Source: Bacteroidales bacterium
Lineage (GTDB): Bacteria > Bacteroidota > Bacteroidia > Bacteroidales > GCA-2748055
DNA: 50,235 bases
Assembly: GCA_029210585.1 (NCBI GenBank)
Contig: JARGFP010000027.1
Span: 1-50,235, forward strand
Direction of reading: 5' to 3'
Part shown: one piece after another, positions 8,543-16,964 of the stretch
Layout: each line of letters starts with the position of its first letter
How positions within the stretch are numbered: the stretch's first letter is position 1
Made by a program: the position numbers and the translations under genes
The notes under the pieces: model-generated
Databases searched by the model: none
What the model was told of the DNA's origin: nothing
The model's input: only the letters and a program-made list of their open reading frames with translations

Positions 8543-9256
8543 TTACCAATCTTTATCTGTTTTTATTTTTGCTGCTGTTGCCTTTTTCTTGTCAACTTCT
8601 TCCTTTACATCCTTTTCTTTCTGCAGGATTGCATTCAGCAGCCGTTCCGCCTCTTCCTGGGTCAGTTGCTGCGGTTGTTGCTGCTCCTGTTCCTGCTGCT
8701 GTTGCTGATCTTTCTGCTCCTGGTCCTGCTGCTGTTGCTGATCTTTCTGTTCCTGTTCCTGGTCCTGCTGCTGCTGTTCCTCATTTTGCTCCTGGTTGTT
8801 CTGCTGGTCCTGGTTCTGTTCTTGCTGCTGTTGTTCCTCCAGTTTCTCGAGCGCATAGGCCAGGTTGTACCGCGTATCATCGTCCTGCGGATTCAACTTC
8901 AGGCTTCTTTTGTAGGCTTCAACCGCTTCCTTGTATTGTTGTCCTTCCACCATCACGTTGCCAATATTGTGCAATAACCTGGCCTGTTCTGCCGGGTCGC
9001 TGGTTTCCTGCAACAATTCCGTGAAGCGTTTTCCCGATTCTTCCAGTTTGTTCTGCTGGTACAGTGCAGTCGAGGTATTGTAACGCGCAATATATGAATC
9101 ACTTTTCTCCTCTTCGGCTTTCCTGAAACTTACTTCGGCCTCACTGTAATTCTCATCCAGGTAAGCCTTGTAGCCATCCCTGATGTACTTCCGCTCTTCC
9201 TGTCCCCAGGCAATAAGCGGGATTATCAGCATGATATATATGAGCTTTGTTCGCAT
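8543..9256 (-). CDS. batC: BatC: TPR protein with Q/E/D-rich tail
   Basis: The 237-residue protein has a signal peptide (ending near WGQ), three or so TPR units (about residues 25-135) with a clear NIGNVMVEGQQYKEAVEAYKR repeat, and then a low-complexity tail of Gln, Glu, Asp and Asn from about 140 to 205. The tail contains an 11-residue direct repeat (KDQQQQQ followed by D/E-Q-E-Q). This is the usual form of BatC, which is proposed to act as a periplasmic adaptor in the Bat complex. It sits between batB (four bases upstream) and batD. The Q-rich tail is encoded by near-identical 33-bp units and is likely to vary in length between strains. Confidence 0.9.
   Translation of the reverse strand: MRTKLIYIMLIIPLIAWGQEERKYIRDGYKAYLDENYSEAEVSFRKAEEEKSDSYIARYNTSTALYQQNKLEESGKRFTELLQETSDPAEQARLLHNIGNVMVEGQQYKEAVEAYKRSLKLNPQDDDTRYNLAYALEKLEEQQQQEQNQDQQNNQEQNEEQQQQDQEQEQKDQQQQQDQEQKDQQQQQEQEQQQPQQLTQEEAERLLNAILQKEKDVKEEVDKKKATAAKIKTDKDW
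8691..8749. repeat. 33-bp tandem repeat encoding the BatC Q-rich tail
   Basis: An identical 26-base block occurs at 8691-8716 and 8724-8749, a period of 33 bases or 11 codons. It lies within a longer glutamine-codon-rich tract that runs to about 8840. The period preserves the reading frame, so copy-number changes would lengthen or shorten the tail without breaking batC. Confidence 0.8.
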
Positions 9257-9260
9257 GGTT

Positions 9261-10310
9261 TTAAACGTTAAAAAGGTTCAATTTCCTGATCAAAGGGTTG
9301 CGGCGCAGCCTGATCAGTGCCTCCAGCACGAGAAAGAACAGGCCAAAGCCTGCAAAATACTGGTATCGTTCTGTATAATCGGCATACACCTTCATTTTAA
9401 ACTCCGTTTTCTGCAACTGGTTCAGTTCGTCCATCAGGCTGTTGATCCTGCCCACCGGGATGTAGGCCCCCTCTCCCACCCGTGCAATGTCTGTCAGCAG
9501 CTTTTCATTGAGTTTACTGACCACAACGGTACCATCCTTATTTCTTCGTTTGGTACTACTGCCTGGCGCCACCGGGATGGGCACACCTGCCGGATCACCC
9601 AGACCGACGGTAAAAATCCTGATTCCCTGTTCATTTGCTTCTTCTGCAGCGGCAATGGCATCATCTTCATGATTCTCTCCGTCTGTTATGATGATGATTG
9701 CTTTGTTCTTTGCAGCGCCCTCTTCCTCCAGGGTTGATTCCACCGAGGGAAAGGATTTTGTAGCCAGCTCGATGGCCGATCCGATGGCAGTACCTTGTTT
9801 ACTCACCATGTCCGGTCCTGTCGTTGAAAGGAACATTTTCACGCTCGGGTAATCGTCGGTGATGGGAATCTGGGTGTAGGCATCCCCTGCGAAGACGATC
9901 AGCCCGATCTTGTCATTATCCATTTCATCCACCATCCTGCTTATCAACTGCTTCGCCCGCTCAATACGAGAAGGCCGGATGTCTTCCGCAAGCATGCTGT
10001 TGGAAACATCAAGGGCAATGATCACCTCCCTGCCTTTTTGTTCCACTTCCTGCAGTCGCGAACCGATCCTGGGCCCGGCAGCACCGATAATCAGCAATGC
10101 AAGCCCGGTTACCGTAAGTACAGCCTTCCAGCGGTGTGCGGAAACCGATGCTTCAGGCATCAGGTAGCTGGTGAGTTCCCTGTCGCCAAAGGCTTCAAGT
10201 GCCTTTTTCCTTCTCCTGAGCGTAAGCATGAACAGGATGATGACCAGGGGAATGAACAGCAGTCCCCACAGCATCAACTCATGTCCGAATTGCATCAACC
10301 CTTCTCTCAT
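9261..10310 (-). CDS. batB: BatB: VWA-domain membrane protein
   Basis: The 349-residue protein has two N-terminal membrane helices (about residues 12-30 and 60-80), a von Willebrand factor A domain (about 90-280) and a C-terminal membrane helix near 320. The metal-ion-dependent adhesion site is intact: the DxSxS motif appears as LDVSNSML, and ITDGENHEDD supplies the distal Asp. VWA domains with such sites bind protein partners through a divalent metal. Its ATG overlaps the batA stop codon by one base (TAATG), so translation is probably coupled. Length and architecture match BatB homologues. Confidence 0.93.
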   Translation of the reverse strand: MREGLMQFGHELMLWGLLFIPLVIILFMLTLRRRKKALEAFGDRELTSYLMPEASVSAHRWKAVLTVTGLALLIIGAAGPRIGSRLQEVEQKGREVIIALDVSNSMLAEDIRPSRIERAKQLISRMVDEMDNDKIGLIVFAGDAYTQIPITDDYPSVKMFLSTTGPDMVSKQGTAIGSAIELATKSFPSVESTLEEEGAAKNKAIIIITDGENHEDDAIAAAEEANEQGIRIFTVGLGDPAGVPIPVAPGSSTKRRNKDGTVVVSKLNEKLLTDIARVGEGAYIPVGRINSLMDELNQLQKTEFKMKVYADYTERYQYFAGFGLFFLVLEALIRLRRNPLIRKLNLFNV

Positions 10311-11305
10311 TACGGTATGGTTCTGAATAGTGTATATCTTAATAATATTTCTACACCCAGCAGAATGAGCGCAGCAAACAGCAGCGGAAAGTACTCGTCC
10401 TTGCGCTTGCTGAACTGTTTCACATCCAGCTTGGTTTTCTCCATGGTGTCGATTTCCGTATATATTTCCCTGAGCTTGGTGTTGTCGGTCGCCCTGAAAT
10501 ATTGTCCGCCGGTGAGGACCGCAATTTTTTGCAGCACCTCTTCATCGATCTCCACCTGCATGTTCTGTACGATGGTACGACCGAACATATCCTGTACCGG
10601 GAACGGTGCGTTTCCACGGGATCCCACGCCGATGGTATAGACACGGATTCCATAGGTGGCCGCCAGCTCGGCAGCGGTAACGGGACCGATCTCCCCCTGG
10701 TTGTTCACGCCATCGGTCAGCAGGATAATCACCTTGCTTTCCGTGTTACTGTCCTTGATCCGGTTTACTGCTGTAGCCAGTCCCATCCCGATGGCGGTTC
10801 CGTCCTCCACCATGCCGAATTGCAGTTCGTTCATGAAATTAGTTACCACTGCCTGGTTGGTGGTGAGCGGACACTGCGTAAAACTCTCCCCAGCGAATAC
10901 CACCAGTCCAAACCTGTCATCGGGCCTGGAAGTGACAAATTCGATCCCAACATCTTTGGCTGCTTCGAGCCTGTTTGGTTTGAAGTCCATGGCCCGCATG
11001 GATCCGGAAATATCCATTGCCATCACGATGTCGATTCCTTCCGTGGAAATACGTTCCCAGCGGTTGGTGGATTGCGGACGTGCCAGTGCAACGATGACCA
11101 GGCCGAGTGCCAGTATCCTGAAGGCAAACAGGAGGTGCCTGAGCGCAGCACGGATTCCTGCGGACCTGTCTGCAAAACCCTCGAATCCCGAAACCGACAG
11201 GGAAGCATTGGATTTCCGTCCCCTGATCACGTACCAGGTGATCATCAGTGCGAGGATGATGAACAGGTAGAAGAATTCCGGGTTTGCAAAAACAATATTA
11301 TCCAT
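10310..11305 (-). CDS. batA: BatA: VWA-domain membrane protein
   Basis: The protein (331 residues from the chosen start) has an N-terminal membrane anchor, a second hydrophobic segment near residue 55, a VWA domain with the adhesion-site motif MDISGSMRAMD and a TDGVNNQGE motif, and a C-terminal membrane helix. The frame extends ten codons upstream, but the ATG at 11305 starts MDNIVFANPEFFYLF, the normal family start, and overlaps the upstream gene by eight bases (ATGGATAA). It is paired with batB; the two VWA proteins of this operon are thought to sit in the same envelope complex. Confidence 0.93.
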   Translation of the reverse strand: MDNIVFANPEFFYLFIILALMITWYVIRGRKSNASLSVSGFEGFADRSAGIRAALRHLLFAFRILALGLVIVALARPQSTNRWERISTEGIDIVMAMDISGSMRAMDFKPNRLEAAKDVGIEFVTSRPDDRFGLVVFAGESFTQCPLTTNQAVVTNFMNELQFGMVEDGTAIGMGLATAVNRIKDSNTESKVIILLTDGVNNQGEIGPVTAAELAATYGIRVYTIGVGSRGNAPFPVQDMFGRTIVQNMQVEIDEEVLQKIAVLTGGQYFRATDNTKLREIYTEIDTMEKTKLDVKQFSKRKDEYFPLLFAALILLGVEILLRYTLFRTIP

Positions 11306-12356
11306 GCCGCTCCTCCCTGTTTTTCGGTTCCACAACTATTTCATCTCTGTCCGGATGCTTTGTATTCATTTCCGGCACCCTCCCTTCACCACTTTCCCCA
11401 GTAACCGTATCTTCTGCATCAGCTTCGCCATCCCCGAACATCCGGTAGGTTTTTTCCACAAAATCTTCTGCATGCTGCAGGTGCCGTTCATTTTCCTCCT
11501 GTGAAGGTGCTTCTTTGGCAAATTTTACCAGGTCGGCGAGCATCAGCAGCTGCTCAAGGGAGTCCATGAGCCCGTTTCTCTCCTTATACCGCACTGAAAA
11601 CGCCTCGATGATTTCCCTGGTTGTGCTTTCGAGTGCATGGATATCGAACTGGCGTGCCATATATCCCCGGATGATCCAGGTGAGTCTTGTATAATACTCC
11701 TTGATTGCGCCTTTTCCGGTAAGATTTTCCTTTCTGAGCTTTTCCAGTTCGCGGAATGCGATCACATGGGCAGGTTCCAAAGGTTTAACGATGAATTGTT
11801 CCGGGGCCCTTTCCCGTTGCCGCCTGATCCAGATCAATGCGGCCACCAGTGTGAACAGCAGCAGCGCACCATATCCGGCCAGTGCCCAGGGCAATACTTC
11901 GGCCAGGGAGACCGGGGTGTTTACAGGTGGTTTGATCGGCATGATGGCCTGGGCTGTATCGACCCGGGGTGACAGGACCGTCAGCAGTTGTGCCGTGGTG
12001 TAGACGGTATCGGCCAGTTCCCCGGTATTGAATGCCACAGGCTGTGGCGGTACCGTGTTCCAACCCGGTGAAAAACTTGCCACCAGGTAATCCCTGCTGA
12101 GGGTTCTTTGTCCTGCGACGAAGACCGTATCGATCGGACCGGCTTCAATAATCTCGATTTCGGAAGTAATGGTATCAGAATATTCGGGCAGCCCGATCCA
12201 GACATCTTCACCGGCACAGGCGGATATGGTATATTTCAGATGTTCTCCCAGCATCACCGAATCGCTTCCGAACGATGATTTTACTGTCACCACCTGGGCT
12301 TCTGCCCTCGGGCCCAGGATCAGCAGCAAGGTTAATATTGCAATTACTGAACGCAT
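11298..12356 (-). CDS. Bat-operon one-pass membrane protein of unknown function
   Basis: The 352-residue protein has a signal peptide, an extracytoplasmic beta-rich domain (to about residue 150), one membrane helix (about 158-177) and a cytoplasmic helical domain with a charged, disordered end. Proteins of this layout commonly occupy the slot between the DUF58 gene and batA in Bacteroidota bat operons, and the architecture resembles a smaller BatD. Its start overlaps the DUF58 stop (TGATG) and its end overlaps batA by eight bases, so it is a committed operon member. I do not recognise a characterised function. Confidence 0.75.
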   Translation of the reverse strand: MRSVIAILTLLLILGPRAEAQVVTVKSSFGSDSVMLGEHLKYTISACAGEDVWIGLPEYSDTITSEIEIIEAGPIDTVFVAGQRTLSRDYLVASFSPGWNTVPPQPVAFNTGELADTVYTTAQLLTVLSPRVDTAQAIMPIKPPVNTPVSLAEVLPWALAGYGALLLFTLVAALIWIRRQRERAPEQFIVKPLEPAHVIAFRELEKLRKENLTGKGAIKEYYTRLTWIIRGYMARQFDIHALESTTREIIEAFSVRYKERNGLMDSLEQLLMLADLVKFAKEAPSQEENERHLQHAEDFVEKTYRMFGDGEADAEDTVTGESGEGRVPEMNTKHPDRDEIVVEPKNREERHG

Positions 12357-13231
12357 CAGTGTCCTCTTCTTTTAAACAATTTGATCAATGGTTTCACATA
12401 GTCGCTGCCGGTCTCCAGTTCCACCAGGTCAACGCCCGCTTTCCTGAAGATCTCGTTCATCATTTCCTGGTGGCTTCTCCATTTCAGTGCATAGGCCTCG
12501 CGTACCCGCTGCAGACCAGTATCCACCCAGCGCTCTGCACCGGTTTCATTGTCCCTGACCCTTAGCAGTCCGATGTTGGGGAGTTCCCGTTCCCGTCGGT
12601 CATGCACATGCAGTGCCACAATATCATGTTTGTTGTTGGCAATCTGCAGGGAGCGCGCATATCCCGTATCCCTGAAATCAGAGATCAGGAAAGCGGTACA
12701 CCGCTTTTTGATGGCATTGGTGAGGTACCGCAGACTTTCGGAGATATCTGTACCGTAGTTTTCCGGCTTGAATTCCAGCAGTTCCATGATGATGCGCAGG
12801 ATGTGTTTTCTTCCCTTTTGCGGCGTAATAAATTTTTCCACTTTGTCGGAAAACAGGATCACACCGATCTTGTCGTTGTTATCGATGGCTGAGAAGGAAA
12901 GTACCGCGGCCACTTCCGTGATCAAATCCTTTTTAAGTTGCGCCCGGGTCCCGAAATCTCCGGAGCCGCTCACATCGATCAGGAGCATCACTGTAAGTTC
13001 CCTTTCTTCCTCGTGGATCTTGATATAGGGATGGTTGAAGCGGGCCGTGACGTTCCAGTCGATGGCCCGCACATCGTCGCCGTACTGGTATTCGCGTACC
13101 TCGGAAAACGTCATCCCCTTCCCCTTGAAGGCACTGTGGTACTGACCGGCAAACACCTGCCGTGTCAGTCCGCGTGACCTGATCTCAATCTTTCGTACTT
13201 TTTTAAGAAGTTCCGTATGATCCTTTACCAT
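12356..13231 (-). CDS. DUF58 domain protein of the bat operon
   Basis: The 291-residue cytoplasmic-looking protein contains the DUF58 signature region (GMTFSEVREYQYGDDVRAIDWNVTAR, about residues 39-64). A VWA-like fold with LIDVSGSGDFG follows. DUF58 proteins are the constant partners of MoxR AAA+ ATPases, and together they are thought to act as chaperones that mature or insert metal into envelope complexes. Here the gene lies third in the moxR-bat operon and overlaps the next gene by one base. Product length is normal for the family. The exact client of this pair is unknown. Confidence 0.93.
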   Translation of the reverse strand: MVKDHTELLKKVRKIEIRSRGLTRQVFAGQYHSAFKGKGMTFSEVREYQYGDDVRAIDWNVTARFNHPYIKIHEEERELTVMLLIDVSGSGDFGTRAQLKKDLITEVAAVLSFSAIDNNDKIGVILFSDKVEKFITPQKGRKHILRIIMELLEFKPENYGTDISESLRYLTNAIKKRCTAFLISDFRDTGYARSLQIANNKHDIVALHVHDRRERELPNIGLLRVRDNETGAERWVDTGLQRVREAYALKWRSHQEMMNEIFRKAGVDLVELETGSDYVKPLIKLFKRRGH

Positions 13232-13250
13232 GGCGTGAAATTCAAATCCT

Positions 13251-13667
13251 TTACTGCTTGCGCTGTTCCCTGACTGTGAAATACCAGTCTTCCTCCTTCA
13301 GCAACACCGCGAAAGTTTCTCCTTCGGAGGAGTATTCCCATTGCATGTCGCCGGTACGTTCATACTGCGCATCAAGTGCCTTCAGCACGTCGTCATATTC
13401 CATATAATCGCAAACCTTCTTGGTGGATCTGCAGACATCCTCATCTGTAAAATAGATGATCCAGGTAATGGTCTGACTTGCATTGACATATTTAAGATAG
13501 TTGAATTGCTGACTTACGACAGTATTGTCCTGTCCGAATTCCCTGTACGCAGTTTTCACTTTTTCCTGTACCTCTTCCTTTGTTTTCCCGATGAACGAAT
13601 CATGCTGTGCCTGCAACAGTGTCGATGCGGCAATGATAATGAGCAGTATGACCGTTCTCAATAACAT
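13251..13667 (-). CDS. Small exported hypothetical protein in the bat operon
   Basis: The 138-residue product has a clear signal peptide (MLLRTVILLIIIAASTLLQAQ) and a compact domain of about 115 residues with two cysteines close together (DEDVCRSTKKVCDYM, near residue 80). I do not recognise the family. Only one base separates its start codon from the moxR stop and 19 bases separate it from the DUF58 gene, so it is cotranscribed with the operon. It is probably periplasmic or a surface-exposed accessory of the Bat complex, which is inference from location only. Confidence 0.75.
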   Translation of the reverse strand: MLLRTVILLIIIAASTLLQAQHDSFIGKTKEEVQEKVKTAYREFGQDNTVVSQQFNYLKYVNASQTITWIIYFTDEDVCRSTKKVCDYMEYDDVLKALDAQYERTGDMQWEYSSEGETFAVLLKEEDWYFTVREQRKQ

Positions 13668-13668
13668 A

Positions 13669-14664
13669 TTATGGTACTTCGACGTTGTTCATAATTTCAG
13701 AGATGATGTGCTCGGTGGTAATGTTCTCCGCCTCCGCTTCATAGGTCAGACCGATGCGGTGCCTGAGTACATCATGACACACTGCACGTACATCTTCCGG
13801 TACGACATATCCCCTTCGCCTGATGAATGCATATGCCTTGGCCGCCTTGGCCAGGTTGATGCTTGCCCTTGGGGAACCGCCGTATTGGATCATGGACACA
13901 TATTGTGCCAGACCTGCTTCTTCCGGGTTCCTGGTGGCAAATACAATGTCCAGGATGTAGTTCTCGATCTTTTCATCGATATACACATCCTTCACCACAT
14001 CCCTGGCCTTCATAATATCTGCAGGTTTCAGGATGGTGTTGGGTGCAGGGAATATTTTTCCCAGGTTTTCGCGGATGATCAGCCGCTCGTCTTCCTTGGA
14101 GGGATAGCCCACGATCACCTTGAGCATGAACCTGTCGACCTGTGCTTCGGGCAGCGGGTAGGTTCCTTCCTGTTCAATCGGGTTTTGTGTGGCCAGCACC
14201 AGGAACGGACGCTCCAGCGGGTAGGTATGTTCCCCGATGGTCACCTGTTTTTCCTGCATGGACTCAAGCAGTGCGCTCTGCACCTTGGCAGGCGACCTGT
14301 TGATCTCGTCTGCCAGGATCAGGTTGGCGAAAATCGGACCTTTCTTTACTATGAATTCTTCCTTCTTCTGCGAGTAGATCATGGTTCCCAGCAGGTCGGC
14401 CGGCAGCAGGTCGGGCGTGAACTGGATCCTGCTGAATTTTGCATCGATGATGTTGGACAGTGTGCTGATTGCCAGTGTCTTTGCCAGTCCAGGCACGCCC
14501 TCCAACAGGATGTGTCCGTCAGATAGTAACCCGATAAGCAATCGCTCCACCAGGTTTTTCTGTCCCACGATCACCTTTTTCATTTCCATGGTGACCAGAT
14601 CCACGAATTCACTTTCCTGCTTGATCCGCTCGTTCAATTCTTTTATATTCACTGAATCGCTCAT
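13669..14664 (-). CDS. moxR: MoxR-family AAA+ ATPase
   Basis: The 331-residue ATPase shows the Walker A motif as GVPGLAKT, the Walker B as LADEINRSPAKVQSALLESM, and the MoxR-specific EQEGTYPLPEAQVDRFM sensor-1 region. MoxR proteins are hexameric chaperone-like ATPases that work with DUF58/VWA partners. This is the first gene of the leftward bat operon and is preceded by a TATTTTTG promoter element. The length is typical. The partners downstream (DUF58, BatA, BatB) are exactly those expected. Confidence 0.95.
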   Translation of the reverse strand: MSDSVNIKELNERIKQESEFVDLVTMEMKKVIVGQKNLVERLLIGLLSDGHILLEGVPGLAKTLAISTLSNIIDAKFSRIQFTPDLLPADLLGTMIYSQKKEEFIVKKGPIFANLILADEINRSPAKVQSALLESMQEKQVTIGEHTYPLERPFLVLATQNPIEQEGTYPLPEAQVDRFMLKVIVGYPSKEDERLIIRENLGKIFPAPNTILKPADIMKARDVVKDVYIDEKIENYILDIVFATRNPEEAGLAQYVSMIQYGGSPRASINLAKAAKAYAFIRRRGYVVPEDVRAVCHDVLRHRIGLTYEAEAENITTEHIISEIMNNVEVP

Positions 14665-14996
14665 ACAATTCGCATTGTTTAATGATTTATCCTATTTTTT
14701 CGGAATACAAAAATAGTCTTGCAGACTGCATTTCCCCCGAAATTGTTGTTAAATAATGTTAAGGAGGCTATCTTCAGTCGATTATTGGAAATATCCTGCT
14801 TTTTTGCAGGGGTTTGCCAATCAATATAGGATTACAAAGTGGTGAAAATATATCAGGTCAGGAAAGGTTGCCCGACCAGGAAGTGTTCTCAGCCAAGGAT
14901 TATTTACCGGGCCAGCAAAAGTTGCAATTTATGAATAGCATGCGCGCAAGTGAAGTTACTATGGCAGGAAAATCAAATTAGAAAATTGTACTCAGA
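14665..14996. other. 332-base divergent intergenic region between moxR and truA
   Basis: The region holds the bat operon promoter near its left end. A small CCTGC/GCAGG hairpin with a six-T loop sits at 14795-14810, and a GGTC/GACC inverted repeat lies in the 14850-14880 area. I see no reading frame with coding character. A structured small RNA is possible but I do not recognise 6S RNA, tmRNA or another named family. The truA promoter is not obvious. Confidence 0.4.
14708..14715 (-). promoter_or_regulatory. Putative -7 box for the moxR-bat operon
   Basis: The minus strand reads TATTTTTG (TAnnTTTG consensus) 43 bases upstream of the moxR start codon. No TTTG is seen at the -33 position. It is the only good candidate found upstream of the nine-gene operon. 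Confidence 0.5.
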
Positions 14997-15734
14997 ATGA
15001 TGAAAAGGTATTTTGTGGAATTATCGTATGACGGCACCAATTACCACGGGTGGCAGTTGCAACCGAATGCCCCGACGGTACAGGCGACCCTTGAAAAGGC
15101 GTTTTCAACTTTGCTGAAAGATGAGATATCACTCACGGGGGCCGGGCGTACCGATACGGGTGTGCATGCCTCCTATTTCGTGGCACATTTCGATCATGAA
15201 CGTGAGGATATCGACCAGCAGGAAAAGCTGGTATTCAAGCTGAACGGGATCCTGCCGGAGGACATTGCCATTCACGCGGTATCGAAGGTGGACAGCGAGC
15301 TACATGCACGGTTCTCGGCGACCTACCGGCACTATATATACTCCATTCGCAGGACCAAGCCGTTGTTCAATCGTCCTTTCTGCTACTATTATTATGGTGT
15401 GCTGGATATTGAACGGATGAATGAAGCGTGCGAAGTGCTGAAGGAGTACACCGATTTCACCAGCTTCAGCAAGCTGCACACCGATGTGAAGACCAATGAC
15501 TGCAGCATCATGGAGGCCTTCTGGACGGAGCATGAGGATGGGTGGGATTTTGAGATCAAAGCAGACCGGTTTTTACGGAACATGGTGCGGTCGATTGCAG
15601 GTACGATGATGGAGATCGGGGCGGGGAAAATGGACCTAAATGGCTTTCGTGCGGTGATCGAGGCGAAGGACCGGGGAATGGCCGGGACGAGTGTTCCGGC
15701 GAAGGGGTTGTTTTTGGTGGATATCGGGTATTGA
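14997..15734 (+). CDS. truA: tRNA pseudouridine(38-40) synthase TruA
   Basis: The 245-residue enzyme isomerises uridines 38-40 in the tRNA anticodon arm to pseudouridine. The start region YFVELSYDGTNYHGWQLQPNAPTVQ is characteristic, and GAGRTDTGVHA contains the catalytic Asp. The DRFLRNMVRSIAGTMMEIG stretch is the conserved C-terminal RNA-binding part. Two consecutive ATG codons (14997 and 15000) are equally possible starts. The protein acts alone in the cytoplasm. The gene converges on the thioesterase gene, with a hairpin-rich gap between them. Confidence 0.95.
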   Translation: MMKRYFVELSYDGTNYHGWQLQPNAPTVQATLEKAFSTLLKDEISLTGAGRTDTGVHASYFVAHFDHEREDIDQQEKLVFKLNGILPEDIAIHAVSKVDSELHARFSATYRHYIYSIRRTKPLFNRPFCYYYYGVLDIERMNEACEVLKEYTDFTSFSKLHTDVKTNDCSIMEAFWTEHEDGWDFEIKADRFLRNMVRSIAGTMMEIGAGKMDLNGFRAVIEAKDRGMAGTSVPAKGLFLVDIGY

Positions 15735-15829
15735 CCAGGGCGAGGTTCAATTTCCAGTTTTTTCCCCTTTCAAATCCGATAATTCCACCACCGGTCATAT
15801 TAACAAGAAGTTGTATAATAATACATAGC

Positions 15830-15864
15830 GAATGCAGAACTTCAAATTTTGAAGTTCTGCATTC
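15830..15864. repeat. 35-bp near-perfect palindrome between convergent genes
   Basis: A perfect 17-base inverted repeat (GAATGCAGAACTTCAAA and its complement) flanks a single T. The RNA of either strand would form a long hairpin with a small AT-rich loop. It lies about 100 bases after truA and 128 bases beyond the thioesterase end, so it could act as a bidirectional transcription barrier. No T tract follows on either side, so a classical intrinsic terminator is not supported. Confidence 0.7.
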
Positions 15865-15894
15865 CATATTCAATCAGCTCCACAGTCCTCACCA

Positions 15895-15985
15895 TTACAT
15901 CAATGATGTAACGCAATGATGGGGCGCAAGGTCAATTGCTGCGCCGATTGTACTGCTGGCGTAATTGAAGGCGCTAATCAGCGCG
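15895..15985. repeat. Cluster of short inverted repeats
   Basis: Several symmetric elements follow the palindrome. TTACATCA/TGATGTAA with a one-base centre is at 15895-15911. CAAT...GGCGCA pairs with TGCGCC.ATTG at 15914-15950, with a bulge. GCGCT/AGCGC with a four-base loop is at 15971-15984. The dense symmetry in under 100 bases suggests a structured RNA or a small non-autonomous repeat element. The core sequences of integron attC sites are not present. Confidence 0.45.
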
Positions 15986-15991
15986 TAATGC

Positions 15992-16750
15992 TTACGATGA
16001 GGGAGGAAAAGTGAGGACCGCCTGGAAGCATTCGCGGCCGGCATCAAGATTGTAGCCACTGATATACATTTTCTGAACTGGCGGTTGCGCTGATTTTTGC
16101 AATGATGAGCATCGGATCTCCACCTGCTCACCCAGGCGGGCTTCGCTGATGAAATTGATACTGAAACCGCATATCCCCTGCCCAATAACCAGGTCAGGAT
16201 CGGCAGCATCGGTACACCATTCGATATACTTGACATTGTTCACATGTCCCACTACATCGAGGTCTGCGTATTTCACCCTGCGGGTATCGCAGACTTCCAA
16301 CTCCCCAGGCAACGCTATGATGCCAGGAGACTGGTCAAAGACACTGTCGGTGCGGGTTTCAATTTTAATAAAATCAGGCGGAATGCGCATGGGTCGGCGT
16401 TTTTTTACGTCGACCATCAGCCAGGAGGTGGAAGCTTCAGTAACCACCTTTCCATCGCTGTTCCTGATCAGGAAATCCCGCAGGGCAAACAACTTCTCAA
16501 TGCCACGCGGCCAGCTTTCCACGGTTACTTCATCGTCCCAGTCAGGGTATTCAAGGACCCTGATCCGCAACCTGGAAAGGATCCATGCACTATTGTTATC
16601 AGCCAGGTGCCGGTAGCCGAGCTGTAATGAATCGGCGTGCCTGTATGCAGTTTCCTGCAGGAAGCTGGCCAGTGCGGTGAGCCGAGCCTTACCCTTTGGA
16701 TCGACCTGGAAGGAACTGACGGTATAAGCTTGCTGGAGCGTATTCTTCAC
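15992..16750 (-). CDS. Acyl-ACP thioesterase (FatA/FatB-type)
   Basis: The 252-residue protein is a double hot-dog acyl-ACP thioesterase, which releases free fatty acids from acyl carrier protein. The second hot-dog domain carries the catalytic-region motif YADLDVVGHVNNVKYIEW (about residues 161-178). The first has RLRIRVLEYPDWDDEVTVESWPRG, where the plant and bacterial families agree. The length fits bacterial homologues. It is cytoplasmic. No fatty-acid genes are adjacent, so its role in membrane lipid turnover or signalling lipid formation is inferred from the family only. Confidence 0.9.
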   Translation of the reverse strand: MKNTLQQAYTVSSFQVDPKGKARLTALASFLQETAYRHADSLQLGYRHLADNNSAWILSRLRIRVLEYPDWDDEVTVESWPRGIEKLFALRDFLIRNSDGKVVTEASTSWLMVDVKKRRPMRIPPDFIKIETRTDSVFDQSPGIIALPGELEVCDTRRVKYADLDVVGHVNNVKYIEWCTDAADPDLVIGQGICGFSINFISEARLGEQVEIRCSSLQKSAQPPVQKMYISGYNLDAGRECFQAVLTFPPSS

Positions 16751-16964
16751 AAGTATATCTTTTGGTAATGGTAGCTATCTATTTTGGTGATAGTATTACT
16801 TTTTCAATTTGGTATAATTTTTTTCCCGAGGAAGGTTGATCATTCTCCTTGTCGGACGCATGCGCACCACTTCGTTCCGCCTCTTGCCCCACTTAAAATG
16901 AATATACATTACCTTTTGTCACTGCACCGCTGAAATATCACTTTTCGATGATGAGGAATGCATC

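Noticed and set aside
10502-11404. 300-codon plus-strand open frame over batA
   Set aside because: Antisense to batA with no signal, domain or plausible start context.
13525-14526. 333-codon plus-strand open frame over moxR
   Set aside because: Antisense to a clear MoxR ATPase; rich in His, Cys and Gly as expected of a mirrored frame.
15895-15985. Integron attC site
   Set aside because: The paired hairpins are suggestive, but the conserved RYYYAAC and GTTRRRY cores are not both present and no integrase or cassette is seen.
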